Shown here: positions 10,012-19,420 of the stretch, one piece after another
How the letters are laid out: each line of letters begins with the position of its first letter
Numbering within the stretch: the first letter of the stretch is position 1
Source: RUG714 sp964623515
GTDB taxonomy: Bacteria > Bacillota > Clostridia > Oscillospirales > Acutalibacteraceae
Length of the DNA stretch: 64,000 nucleotides
Direction of reading: 5' to 3'
NCBI GenBank assembly: GCA_964623515.1
Contig: CAZURV010000006.1
Coordinates: 13,563-77,562 of the forward strand
The notes under the pieces: model-generated
What the model was told of the DNA's origin: nothing
Database searches by the model: none
The model's input: only the letters and a program-made list of their open reading frames with translations
Made by a program: the position numbers and the translations under genes

Positions 10012-12324
10012 TTATGAGAAAAATTTTTTTGCCAGATTGACGCTTGCCATTGCGTCTTTCGTATAGTAATCTGCATTTATCATTTTTGCATAGCTTGGCG
10101 TTAGCACTGCACCGCCTACGAATACCTCGGCATCCGTATTTTCGTGAATCAGCTGTATGGTTTTTTCCATATTCGGTACGGTTGTAGTCATCAGTGCAGA
10201 AAGTCCCACAAGTTTTACGTTATGCTTTTTTACAGCGTCTAAAACCTTTTCACATTTAACGTCTTTACCTAGATCTATAACATCAAATCCGTAATTATCA
10301 AGAAGAACTTTCACTATGTTTTTCCCTATATCGTGAATATCGCCCTCAACAGTAGCAAGAATTATTTTTTCACCTTTGGCTGACGATTCACCTGCTATGG
10401 TCAAAAAGTTCTTTATTTCGGTAAATGCAGACTTTGCGGCGTCGGCACTCATCAAGAGCTGAGGCAGAAAAATTTTGTTTTTTTCAAATCCGTCGCCCAC
10501 CTCATCAAGAGCAGGGATAATATGGTTGTTTATAATGGAAAGGCTGTCCTCGGTTTTAAGCAGTTTTTTTGCCTGAACAGCCGCGTCCTCTTTCATTCCC
10601 TTGATAACAGCGCTTTTCAGAGTAATGTCATGATTTAATGCCGCCGGATCATGAGCCGTTTTAATAACCGAGTTGATATATTCAGTGCAGTTTTCATCAA
10701 AACCTGAAAGGGCTTTGAACGAATAATAAGCGTTCATCATAGACTTGCTTGCCGGGTTTATAATTCCTGCACTTAGACCGTTCTGAAGCGCCATAGTAAA
10801 GAAAGCTGTGTTTATCGCTTCTCTGTCAGGCAAACCGAAACTGATATTTGAAACTCCGAGCACAGTGTTTACGCCGAGTTCTTCTCTTATATATTTTACA
10901 GCTTTAAGTGTTTCAGTCGCATTGTTCTCGTCTGTGCTTACAGTCATTGTTAAGGCGTCTACAATAAGGTCTTTTTTGTCTATACCGTATTCTGCGGCGG
11001 TTTTTATAATTTTTTCTGCAATTTTAATCCGTCCTTCGGCGGCAGAAGGTATACCGTTTTCATCAAGGCACAGGCAAACGGTAACAGCACCGTATTTTTT
11101 TGCAAGAGGAAATATTGTGTTCATATTGCTCTTTTTGCCGTTTACGGAGTTGATAAGCGGTTTTCCGTTATATATTCTGAGTGCACTTTCCAGTGCTGAT
11201 GTATCTGCTGTGTCAATCTGGAGAGGAAGGTCAATTACGCTCTGCAGATTATAAACGGCACTGTTCAGCATTTCTTTTTCGTCAATTTCGGGCAGACCTA
11301 CGTTAACGTCAAGAATATGTGCGCCTTTTTCTTTCTGATGGATTCCTTCTTTAATAATATAGTCTATATCGTTGTTTCTGAGTGCTTCTTTAAAGATTTT
11401 TTTGCCTGTTGGATTTATTCTTTCTCCTATAATAACCGGCTTTTTCCCGATTTCAACCGTTCGTGAGTAGCTTGAAACAGCGGTATAATTCTTTTTATGC
11501 GGAATATTCTGCTCAACATTTTTGCATAAGCTGACGGTTTTTTCTATATGATCCGGAGTTGTGCCGCAACAGCCGCCGATATATGAGACTCCGATGTTTG
11601 CAATTTCTTGCATATATTCGGCGTATTGAGCGGGAGATATATTGTAGACTGCTTTTCCGTTTACGGATTCAGGCATACCTGCATTTGGCTGAACAAGAAT
11701 TGGCAGGGAAGTATAGTTCCTGATTTCTCTGACAAATTCTTTAATTTGTTTCGGACCGAATCCACAGTTGAATCCTATGGCGTCAATGCCGAGGCCTTCA
11801 AGCATAACGACGGCGGTTTTAATATCTGCACCCGTGAGAAGCCTGCCGTTTTCATCAAATATCATGGAAACAAAAATCGGCAGGGATGAATTTTCTTTTG
11901 CCGCCGTAACAGCCGCTTTTATCTCGTAGGTATCACTCATCGTTTCAATTAAAATAACATCCGAGCCTTTTTTTCCTGCATTTACAATTTTAGAGAATAT
12001 ATCGACTGCTTCTTCAAAATCAAGGTCGCCCATCGGTTTCAAGAGTTTTCCTGTGGGACCTATATCAAGTGCAATTTTCTTGCCCGTTTTGCCAGCAATG
12101 CGTACTCCTGCTTTTATAATTTCTTCGCAGTTATCGTATTTCAGAGGGTTAGCGCCGAAGGTGTTTGCGGTGATAAAATCCGCACCGCTTTCCGCATAGG
12201 CTTTGTGTATGGAAAAAATCAGTTCTTTATTTGTCAGGTTCAGGCTTTCCGGGAGTTCTCCTGGTTTAAGACCATGAGCCTGAAGCATCGTACCCATTCC
12301 ACCGTCAAAAAATTTAATTTTCAT
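10012..12324 (-). CDS. metH: Cobalamin-dependent methionine synthase core (MetH without reactivation domain)
   Basis: The 770-residue enzyme moves a methyl group from 5-methyl-THF via cobalamin to homocysteine. Domains in order: homocysteine methyltransferase (1 to about 290, zinc cysteines in FNCGFGP and GGCCGTTPDHI), pterin-binding TIM barrel (about 300-560, starting IGERINPTGKK), the B12 cap helices, and the Rossmann B12-binding domain with DIHDIGKNIV as the DxHxxG cobalt-ligand loop. It stops there; the C-terminal AdoMet-binding reactivation domain of E. coli MetH is missing and is encoded by the preceding gene, which overlaps it by 11 bp. ATG 12324 is taken; an in-frame TTG at 12330 is possible. 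It is last in the metF operon. Confidence 0.95.
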   Translation of the reverse strand: MKIKFFDGGMGTMLQAHGLKPGELPESLNLTNKELIFSIHKAYAESGADFITANTFGANPLKYDNCEEIIKAGVRIAGKTGKKIALDIGPTGKLLKPMGDLDFEEAVDIFSKIVNAGKKGSDVILIETMSDTYEIKAAVTAAKENSSLPIFVSMIFDENGRLLTGADIKTAVVMLEGLGIDAIGFNCGFGPKQIKEFVREIRNYTSLPILVQPNAGMPESVNGKAVYNISPAQYAEYMQEIANIGVSYIGGCCGTTPDHIEKTVSLCKNVEQNIPHKKNYTAVSSYSRTVEIGKKPVIIGERINPTGKKIFKEALRNNDIDYIIKEGIHQKEKGAHILDVNVGLPEIDEKEMLNSAVYNLQSVIDLPLQIDTADTSALESALRIYNGKPLINSVNGKKSNMNTIFPLAKKYGAVTVCLCLDENGIPSAAEGRIKIAEKIIKTAAEYGIDKKDLIVDALTMTVSTDENNATETLKAVKYIREELGVNTVLGVSNISFGLPDREAINTAFFTMALQNGLSAGIINPASKSMMNAYYSFKALSGFDENCTEYINSVIKTAHDPAALNHDITLKSAVIKGMKEDAAVQAKKLLKTEDSLSIINNHIIPALDEVGDGFEKNKIFLPQLLMSADAAKSAFTEIKNFLTIAGESSAKGEKIILATVEGDIHDIGKNIVKVLLDNYGFDVIDLGKDVKCEKVLDAVKKHNVKLVGLSALMTTTVPNMEKTIQLIHENTDAEVFVGGAVLTPSYAKMINADYYTKDAMASVNLAKKFFS

Positions 12325-12877
12325 TTTCAATACCCATAAATCCTGTAACGCTTTTCGTTGGTATCATCTGCATGGTGTCCGTTAGCGTTATGCCTGTTCT
12401 TTTTGTAATATCTATCAGTTCAAAAAGTGTTTTCTGGTTTTCAATTGCTAGGTCAAAATATCCGGGAGAATATCTTTTACACAGAGAAACATTGTTTTCC
12501 TTTATGATTTCTTTTTCAAGATTATCGCAAACATCTTCAATCATTTCAGCAAATACCGCCTGAAAAACGGACGCTTTGGCAATTTCCGTGGATTCATGGA
12601 TACGAAGGATCCTGTCGCTTTCTGTTCCGAGCGTAGCTCCGAACACCACTGTTCTTTTGCAACCTGCAAGATTAGCTGCAAGACGTTTGCTTTTAAATAC
12701 AACGTCATCTATTATGAGAGAGTCTTCTGTGACCGCGCAGTCGAAAATACGGTAAATTGTTTTGGGCGTGATATGTTTCAGCGCATAGTCTATACATTCA
12801 TCAATAAGCGCGGAAAGCCTTTCATCATTTACTTTTGAAGAAGTACGCAGGTATCTTAAAATTTCTTCTTTTCGCAT
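12314..12877 (-). CDS. MetH reactivation domain as a stand-alone protein
   Basis: The 187-residue protein corresponds to the vitamin B12-dependent methionine synthase activation domain, which reductively remethylates oxidised cob(II)alamin using AdoMet. Family signatures are RYSPGYFDL (the AdoMet-binding RxxxGY motif), GATLGTESDRI, and the C-terminal LTDTMQMIPTKSVTGFMGI. It sits between metF and metH: its ATG overlaps the metF stop as TAATG, and its end overlaps metH. Together with the truncated MetH it rebuilds the complete enzyme from two chains. Split arrangements are known elsewhere, for example in Thermotoga. The electron donor is not apparent here. Confidence 0.9.
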   Translation of the reverse strand: MRKEEILRYLRTSSKVNDERLSALIDECIDYALKHITPKTIYRIFDCAVTEDSLIIDDVVFKSKRLAANLAGCKRTVVFGATLGTESDRILRIHESTEIAKASVFQAVFAEMIEDVCDNLEKEIIKENNVSLCKRYSPGYFDLAIENQKTLFELIDITKRTGITLTDTMQMIPTKSVTGFMGIENEN

Positions 12878-13728
12878 TATCTGATACCTTTCATTATGAT
12901 ATCGGCAACGTCGGGTTTATTCATCGTGTAAATATGGATAAACGGCTGTCCATTTTCATAGAGGGAGCGGATTTGATTTATCGTGTATTCAAGACATGCT
13001 TTGTATAAATCTTCTTTGTTGTCTTTATATTTTTCAATTATATTTAAGAGTTTTTCGGGAATTTTGCTTCCTGAAAGTTTAATAATTCTGTTGATTTGAT
13101 TTAGATGGGTAATCGGCATAATTCCGCTGATAATCGGAACATCAATTCCTTTAGCAAGGCATTTTTCTTTAAAACGGTAAAAAACCTCATTGTCAAAAAA
13201 CATTTGCGTTGTAAGAAAATCAACACCGCAGGATACCTTAAATTTTAAATTGTCAATATCATCTTCAGCGCTTTTGCTTTCAGGGTGCGTTTCAGGATAG
13301 CATGCACCACCAATACAGAAATCACCGAGATTCTTCAGTTCATTAACCAGTTCATATGCATATCTGAAATACTGCTTATCCGGAAATACAAAGCCTTCGG
13401 GAATATCTCCGCGAAGCGCAAGAATGTTTTCTGTTCCGCCTGCTTTCATTTTGGTTACAACATCGGTGATTTTCTCTTTCGTCGATGTAAGGCAGGTGAG
13501 ATGGGCAAGGGGAGTGATGCCGGCATTTAATATTTCCCGTGTAATTTCAGTTGTATATCCGCTTGTTGTTCCCGATGCACCGTATGTCACACTCATAAAA
13601 TCAGGTTTACAGGAAAACATATTGCGGATAGTTTCTTTCGTTTTTGCCAATCTGCTCCATTCTTTGGGTGGAAAAACTTCCAGCGAAACAGTGTGTTTAT
13701 TTGAATTTAATATATCTGAGATTTTCAT
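12877..13728 (-). CDS. metF: 5,10-methylenetetrahydrofolate reductase
   Basis: The 283-residue TIM-barrel protein starts MKISDILNSNKHTVSLEVFPPK, with the catalytic Glu in EVFPPK, and includes the family segments MSVTYGASGT, ALRGDIPEG and FLTTQMFFDN. It reduces methylene-THF to methyl-THF, the substrate of the MetH encoded two genes downstream. FAD is the expected cofactor. It is first in the operon with a good promoter, and its stop shares a TAATG with the reactivation-domain gene. I see no SAM riboswitch or S-box in the short leader. No MetV partner gene is adjacent. Confidence 0.95.
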   Translation of the reverse strand: MKISDILNSNKHTVSLEVFPPKEWSRLAKTKETIRNMFSCKPDFMSVTYGASGTTSGYTTEITREILNAGITPLAHLTCLTSTKEKITDVVTKMKAGGTENILALRGDIPEGFVFPDKQYFRYAYELVNELKNLGDFCIGGACYPETHPESKSAEDDIDNLKFKVSCGVDFLTTQMFFDNEVFYRFKEKCLAKGIDVPIISGIMPITHLNQINRIIKLSGSKIPEKLLNIIEKYKDNKEDLYKACLEYTINQIRSLYENGQPFIHIYTMNKPDVADIIMKGIR

Positions 13729-13759
13729 TTTTAATATGCTTCCTTTAAATATTTTAAAT

Positions 13760-13788
13760 ATTTTACCATATAAATTATTATTTTACAA
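13760..13788 (-). promoter_or_regulatory. Sigma-A promoter of the metF operon
   Basis: Read on the minus strand: TTGTAA (13788-13783), 17-bp spacer, TAAAAT (13765-13760). The start site would be about 25 nt upstream of the metF ATG, so there is no room for a riboswitch. Confidence 0.75.
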
Positions 13789-13820
13789 CATATCATACCG
13801 GGTTTGCAGGTATAACATGA

Positions 13821-13855
13821 ACAAAAAGCCGTACGAAATTTTTCCGTACGGCTTT
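13821..13855 (-). terminator. Terminator of the phosphoesterase gene
   Basis: Inverted repeat AAAGCCGTACG (13825-13835) / CGTACGGCTTT (13845-13855) with a 9-nt loop, running into TTTTTGT on the minus strand. Confidence 0.85.
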
Positions 13856-13870
13856 AGTCATTTATAAGGA

Positions 13871-16800
13871 TTACAGTTTAACAGAAAGGGTAGAAGAACT
13901 TACTCCTAGCACGTTGTTCGAACATGCATAAACTTTTACATAGTAAGTTTTGCCTTTTGTTAGTCCTGTGATAACACAGTCAGGCTTTTTAACTGTTGAG
14001 GCAAGCTTAAATGTACCGTTTGCGCTTGTAGCAATATATACTTTATAAGAATCAGCCTGCGTATTTTTACTCCATGATGTCTGAATAGACGTTGAAGTTT
14101 TCTTGGTCGCCCTGAATCCGGTAACAGCCGCAATGGTTGCTTTTGCACTTGCCGCAGTTGAAGCCGAACTCTTGTTACTCTTTGTACCTGCGACAATTCT
14201 ATAATAATAAGTTGTTCCTGCAGTAACATTATTATCGGTGTATGAAAGAGTATTAAGAGTTGCAATTTTCTCAAATCCGCTCGTTGCGTTTGTTGAACGG
14301 TAAAGTTCATATGCATTTGCACCGCTTACTGCGTCCCATGATACCTTAATGTTCGAATCGCTTACGGTTACAGCCTTAACATTTTTCGGTGCTTCAAGGC
14401 GGCTCTTTGAAAGAGAGAAAGTATCGATTTTTTCCTGAGCGCCTGTTTCTCTGTTTACATTATAAGTATTAACGGTAAGTTTATTTCCGTCAATGGTAAC
14501 GGCAGAGTAGCTGGAAAGTCCGTAAGATTCTTTGGTTACATAATCGCTGAATCCGAAATATTCGTCTGTGAGAGCAGCGTCTTTTACATAATAATCTTTA
14601 ACGCCCGATTTACCGTTAATTGAATATACAGTGCCTGAAGCGTTGTTAATTGTGTTGTTTGCATCAAATTCGCTTGCAACTTTTCCGTTGGCAACAGCCT
14701 GTGTTCTCACAAATACATGGTCATGACCTGAGAATACGATGTCAATACCGAGTTCCGGCATAAGCTTAGTAAGCTGGTTGCGAAGTCCTACGACATCTGA
14801 GTCTTTGTAATGTGAACCGTTGGAATAAATGCTCTTGTGCATGGCAACGATGTTCCAAGTGGCTGTTGATTCGGATGCACTCTTTTTAACGAAAGCAAGC
14901 TGATCATCGCTGAGAGAGCCATCCTCATTCAGATTATTTGTGTTGAGAACAATGAAGTGTGCATCATTATAATCAAAATCATAATATACGCCGTCGGATA
15001 CATCTTGTTCGGGGTGGTTTATATTATAGAAAGTATCCTGGCTCGGACCGAATGCTGTTGTGAGAATACCGTCCTCGCCGTTTGTGCCTTTCGGTTCATG
15101 GTTGCCTGCCGTGGAAGCTATGGTTGTATCATGCATTCCTGCTTCATCAAGCGCCCAGCTCCACTGGAGCATATTCGAGCCGTAATCTACGGTATCGCCT
15201 GTATGCAGGATGAACTTAGCATCTGAATAAGTTGAGAAAGCGCTGTTAAGAACTTTACCCCAGGTTGTATCATACTGATCCTGTGTTTGGCTCTGAGAGT
15301 CCGTCATATGGAAGAATGTAAATGAGGAATCATCACCCGAAGCAGTTTCAAGAACTGCAGGGTCAGTCCAATAACCTTTGCCGGCATCACCTACACGGTA
15401 GCAGTATTTTGTGCCTGCGGAAAGACCGGTTATTTCAGCTGTATGCCTATTCATACTCATGCTTTCACCAACGGTCCAGACCCCAATATCAAGAGTAGGA
15501 TAGGTCATTTTAATCGTTTCGCACTTACTGCTGATTGAGAAGTCGACTGTGCTTCCACCGGCAAAGTCTGCCGCAGTTGCATTTGACTTGTAAGGAATAA
15601 TCTGAACATCTGTTCCCGTGACGGACGGTGTGGTGAACCAGTTGAAGTTTTTGGATGTGGTTGAATCTGCGCCGAATGAAACCGAAACCGTATTCGGAAT
15701 CTGATACCAGGCATCTTTACCTGTTTTCGGTGTAAGCGGTTTGTAATTGATAGACGCTTTGAAATCATCACTGTCCGCAGTCATCAGTCCTGCGCTTTTG
15801 AGATCGTAATTGTTAATAAAAGGATATTTATCCAGCGCATGGAGTTCACTCTTAGCGGTTGAAGTAGGATCTTCCACGAATGACTGAATTGCAAAATTCA
15901 GTACTTCCGAAACAGCATGAATCTGATCATCTGTAAGATAATCTTCGGCTAAATTGAACAGGAAATATTCTGCAAGTGAAGCAGTGCTTGTAACATTTTT
16001 TTCGGTTGTTTCTCCGGTGGAGAAAGTAATCTTTTTATATGTATCCGTAATAATCTTACCCGCCCATTTATCAACGATTGAGATAGCATCCGGCGTTTTG
16101 CTCGTTGTGCCGAAAAGCAGGGTGCGGATAGCAGGGTAGCGTAGGATTCCCGCGAAATCGGGAAGAATTTGTTTAATCATCTCCACCGAGATGTTAAGAT
16201 CACTGAGAAGATTGATGAGTTCACCCTTAACTTGAACAGTTTCGCCATCATCATTCGTGGTCGTATAACCAAGAAGAGTATCAACAAGAAAATCCGCTAA
16301 TGCTTTTATTGTTTTATCCGTTTGAATTTCGTCATAAACATCATTAAGCCATGCTTTCGTTTCTGCGGATACCGGATTGCTGTCATAGTTTGCAATAACA
16401 CACTGCATAACGATTTCATCAAGTGTATGACCGGCAATTTCAAAATTGAGTAGCTTTGCAATCAAACTGTCTACTATTTCGAGAAGATTTTGATTATTTC
16501 TGACAACGTTTCCGCTTTCGTCAACATATCCAAGATAAGAATTGTCGAGCTCTTCAAATATAAGATTTGCCAGAGCAAGAATATCGGACTTCTTAAGCGT
16601 CAGTATGGAAATGGTAAACGTGTCTTCCGGAATGAATGAATCCAAGAAAGATTCAAAATCCTGTCCGAGAAGTCCTTCAACCAGGCTTTTTGCACCGCCC
16701 TCACGAATAAGATTGTCGAAATTTCTTCCGTCAAGATAACCGTGTATCATATTGGTTGCAAGCTGGGTAAGACTCGGAACCAGTTTGTTTCCGTTTGCGT

Positions 16801-18217
16801 CCGTGGTGATGGAATCACCGTTTTCATCTGCCTTAAGGCGTGTGCCTGCAAAGAGATAAATGCCGTAATTTTGCGCAAAAGGCTTGCTTATTTTTTTGAA
16901 AGGTTCACTGTCTGCAGAAAGTGTATATTCAAGAGGAACATAAATAGGATTTCCGTCTTCATCATATTCATACCAGCAGTGTGAAAGATCAACCTGTTGT
17001 TCCGAGTCACAGTCACGGCTGACAGTGTCAAAATCTATAGAGCCGTCACTGTTAAGACAGAGTTTATTTTCTCTGTATGTATTTGAATAGTTGGCAAGTG
17101 AACCGGTTTCAACGTCATATATGGTTTCACCGTTTTCGCTTGTATATGCGGCTACATCTGTTGCGTGCTGATGTCCAGTGAACATATAGTGCATTCCCGC
17201 ATCTGCAAGGGTGCTTGAAATTCTCTGCCAGTCATCAAGAACGAACAGTTTAAGCGCTGCTGCCTGAACGGTAAAGTGCGGCATAATTGCAAAGTGATTC
17301 ATACCTATGGCAATCATATTATCTGCAACAGCTTCTTTTGTCTGTTTTACAGTCCAGTCGAGCATTTCATCAGTCATAATTCCGCCTGTCGGATCCGTTT
17401 GAACAGTAACACCGTCAATTGTAACGGTTTCGTCACTTACTTCGGAAGAGTACATGCATGCGTCGATTGCGATAAGGCGGAATTTCTGGCCGCTGTGGTC
17501 TTCAAGATCCACTGCGTATGAAAGACTTCCGTAAGAATCCGGGAAATCGTATCCTTTGTATTTTTCAGGCATTTTATCAAGGCCGTAATTCTGCTTGTAA
17601 TAATCAATGCCGGATTCACCGAAACCGAGACCGCGGTAATAATAAGCAAATTCAGCTGCTGATGTGGCAATGCTGTTGGCTTCTTCAATTGTGGAACATG
17701 AAGAGGCCGAGACCGATTTGCCGCTGTCGTCATACTTTGTTCCGTTATAGTTGGAAATATCGTGATTCCCGGGAACAACAAAAATATGAAACTTCTCATC
17801 GTATTTTTGACGCATAACGTCTTGGAACGAACGGAGAAGAATACCCAAAAGTTCATGGTTCTTTTCCTCACCGTTTGAAGTAAGATCGCCTGTTAAAAAT
17901 ACGTAGCGGAGACCTCTTTCCTTAACGGAATTCTCAATAGAAACGAGAGCCGCGTTAAGAATCGGGAAAGTTTCTCCGAGAAGTTTGTTGTATTTTACAA
18001 CATCATCTTTGTAGTCCTTGCTCCCGTCGCCGACAAGTTCTTCCGTGTAAACATGTGTATCGGAAAGTGTAACGAACGAGGGATTGTCGATTTTATAATC
18101 AGCGGTGCTGCTTCCGGAGATGTCAGCACTGCCTGCAAAAGAGAATGGGACACAGCCAATGACCATTACCAATGCAAGAACAATCGCAAGAACTCTTTTA
18201 AAGTTTTTGTTCATCAT
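13871..18217 (-). CDS. Large secreted protein with two metallophosphoesterase domains and Fn3 repeats
   Basis: The 1448-residue protein starts with a signal peptide (basic n-region MMNKNFKRV, hydrophobic core, likely cleavage near SFA-GSA). The first calcineurin-like domain, about residues 45-400, has SDTH, TGDLTSNGE, VPGNHDIS and TGHQHATD. A mostly helical linker of about 400 residues follows. The second catalytic unit resembles purple acid phosphatase: a beta-sandwich near 870-960, then MTDSQSQ, HTGDTVDYG, TAGNHEP, AMHKSIY and SGHDHVF. Two fibronectin type III modules (about 1265-1355 and 1356-1448) end the protein. Both metal sites look complete. It probably acts outside the cell on phosphate esters; no LPXTG, SLH or dockerin anchor is visible. 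AAAGGAGG precedes the tandem ATG start. Confidence 0.85.
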   Translation of the reverse strand: MMNKNFKRVLAIVLALVMVIGCVPFSFAGSADISGSSTADYKIDNPSFVTLSDTHVYTEELVGDGSKDYKDDVVKYNKLLGETFPILNAALVSIENSVKERGLRYVFLTGDLTSNGEEKNHELLGILLRSFQDVMRQKYDEKFHIFVVPGNHDISNYNGTKYDDSGKSVSASSCSTIEEANSIATSAAEFAYYYRGLGFGESGIDYYKQNYGLDKMPEKYKGYDFPDSYGSLSYAVDLEDHSGQKFRLIAIDACMYSSEVSDETVTIDGVTVQTDPTGGIMTDEMLDWTVKQTKEAVADNMIAIGMNHFAIMPHFTVQAAALKLFVLDDWQRISSTLADAGMHYMFTGHQHATDVAAYTSENGETIYDVETGSLANYSNTYRENKLCLNSDGSIDFDTVSRDCDSEQQVDLSHCWYEYDEDGNPIYVPLEYTLSADSEPFKKISKPFAQNYGIYLFAGTRLKADENGDSITTDANGNKLVPSLTQLATNMIHGYLDGRNFDNLIREGGAKSLVEGLLGQDFESFLDSFIPEDTFTISILTLKKSDILALANLIFEELDNSYLGYVDESGNVVRNNQNLLEIVDSLIAKLLNFEIAGHTLDEIVMQCVIANYDSNPVSAETKAWLNDVYDEIQTDKTIKALADFLVDTLLGYTTTNDDGETVQVKGELINLLSDLNISVEMIKQILPDFAGILRYPAIRTLLFGTTSKTPDAISIVDKWAGKIITDTYKKITFSTGETTEKNVTSTASLAEYFLFNLAEDYLTDDQIHAVSEVLNFAIQSFVEDPTSTAKSELHALDKYPFINNYDLKSAGLMTADSDDFKASINYKPLTPKTGKDAWYQIPNTVSVSFGADSTTSKNFNWFTTPSVTGTDVQIIPYKSNATAADFAGGSTVDFSISSKCETIKMTYPTLDIGVWTVGESMSMNRHTAEITGLSAGTKYCYRVGDAGKGYWTDPAVLETASGDDSSFTFFHMTDSQSQTQDQYDTTWGKVLNSAFSTYSDAKFILHTGDTVDYGSNMLQWSWALDEAGMHDTTIASTAGNHEPKGTNGEDGILTTAFGPSQDTFYNINHPEQDVSDGVYYDFDYNDAHFIVLNTNNLNEDGSLSDDQLAFVKKSASESTATWNIVAMHKSIYSNGSHYKDSDVVGLRNQLTKLMPELGIDIVFSGHDHVFVRTQAVANGKVASEFDANNTINNASGTVYSINGKSGVKDYYVKDAALTDEYFGFSDYVTKESYGLSSYSAVTIDGNKLTVNTYNVNRETGAQEKIDTFSLSKSRLEAPKNVKAVTVSDSNIKVSWDAVSGANAYELYRSTNATSGFEKIATLNTLSYTDNNVTAGTTYYYRIVAGTKSNKSSASTAASAKATIAAVTGFRATKKTSTSIQTSWSKNTQADSYKVYIATSANGTFKLASTVKKPDCVITGLTKGKTYYVKVYACSNNVLGVSSSTLSVKL

Positions 18218-18250
18218 TTTATCCTCCTTTGGAACTAAAACATTATATAT

Positions 18251-18279
18251 ATAATATCATTAAAAAAGAAAGGTGTAAA
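18251..18279 (-). promoter_or_regulatory. Promoter of the phosphoesterase gene
   Basis: On the minus strand: TTTACA (18279-18274), 17-bp spacer, TATTAT (18256-18251), about 34 bp upstream of the start codon. Confidence 0.65.
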
Positions 18280-18600
18280 TGCTCAAAAAATAATAAAAAA
18301 TTTTTTGTATATACTTACTAAATTTTAAAAAAATTATTTACATTTTTGCTAAAAAAAAATTATTTTTTTTTTACAAACTATTTGTTTTTATTTGGTTAAT
18401 ACGCTTTGTGCATACATAATGACTGATTCTGTTTAATTACTTTTTGTTGCCTTTCCTTTTTCCTTTTGATAAGCACTATATATTGGTGTAAAGTGAAACA
18501 TTTTCAGGTTTTTACAGCTAAATATTGAATTATGGATTGTTTTTAGGAAAATTACCAAAAAATTTATATTCCAAGAAGTTTATTTTGTAAAACTGCTACA
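18280..18600. other. AT-rich intergenic region between divergent transcription units
   Basis: About 320 bp of very AT-rich sequence with A/T homopolymer runs separates the phosphoesterase and ATP synthase promoters. I see no ORF with a ribosome binding site, no tRNA and no convincing structured RNA here. Confidence 0.6.
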
Positions 18601-18629
18601 TTTACATAATATTCGATTAGGTATAAAAT
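18601..18629 (+). promoter_or_regulatory. Promoter of the ATP synthase operon
   Basis: TTTACA (18601-18606), 17-bp spacer, TAAAAT (18624-18629). The start site would be near 18636, upstream of the strong ribosome binding site GGGGAGG at 18659-18665. Confidence 0.6.
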
Positions 18630-18691
18630 ATAAATACTTTTAAAGATAGATTGATGCAGGGGAGGTTCGGCTTATTAATACTTTTTTGACA

Positions 18692-19381
18692 ATGAAAATT
18701 GATTTGACCGCACGTTTAAAAGAAGAACTTGAAGTTGAGGAAGTTTTCAGTTTATTCGGCGGCAAGGTGCAGATAGACGAAGGCACGGTTGTAAGCTGGA
18801 TTATTATTGCTGTTGTAACATTGGTTTTGGCCCTTCTTGCCCGTAATCTCAAGGTTGAGGGCGAAATAAGCAAAGCTCAACTCTTTCTGGAAGTATGTGT
18901 TGACAAGATGGTAACGTTTTTCGAGAAGATTCTCGGCAGTGCGGGTAAAAAATATATACCATGGCTTATGACGATCGGCATCTATATCGGTGCGTGCAAT
19001 ATGTGCGGAATATTTGGCTTTAAGTCTCCCACGAAGGGTCTTAACTGCACAGTCGGTCTTGCACTTATGAGCATTATTTTGGTTCAGTTTGCTGGGATTC
19101 GAGAGAAAGGGATAAAAGGCTGGCTTGTTTCTTTCACAAAGCCGGTTGCTATTGTTACGCCGATAAATATCATGGAATTGATTATCAAGCCCATGTCTCT
19201 TTGTTTCCGGTTATTCGGAAATATAATAGGCGCGTTTATCATCATGAAACTCGTTGAATTGATTCCTGTTGGAATACCGGTTGTATTTAGTCTGTATTTT
19301 GATATATTTGACGGTTTCATTCAGGCATATGTTTTTGTTTTTCTCACTTCGCTTTATATTTATGAAGCAATTGAGACGTAA
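18692..19381 (+). CDS. atpB: ATP synthase Fo subunit a
   Basis: This membrane subunit of about 229 residues forms the ion half-channels beside the c-ring. The essential arginine is in SLCFRLFGN (R173 counted from ATG 18692), within the conserved helix ELIIKPMSLCFRLFGNII. At least five membrane helices are visible. The start is unusual. The only good ribosome binding site, GGGGAGG at 18659-18665, is 26 nt from ATG 18692 and 20 nt from TTG 18686, but 8 nt from an in-frame ATT at 18674 (giving xNTFLTMKID). True initiation may therefore be at that ATT. It is first gene of the operon; no atpI precedes it. Confidence 0.93.
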   Translation: MKIDLTARLKEELEVEEVFSLFGGKVQIDEGTVVSWIIIAVVTLVLALLARNLKVEGEISKAQLFLEVCVDKMVTFFEKILGSAGKKYIPWLMTIGIYIGACNMCGIFGFKSPTKGLNCTVGLALMSIILVQFAGIREKGIKGWLVSFTKPVAIVTPINIMELIIKPMSLCFRLFGNIIGAFIIMKLVELIPVGIPVVFSLYFDIFDGFIQAYVFVFLTSLYIYEAIET

Positions 19382-19420
19382 ATATAGTTGTCATAATCTA
19401 AATTTAAGGAGAGGTTTAAT

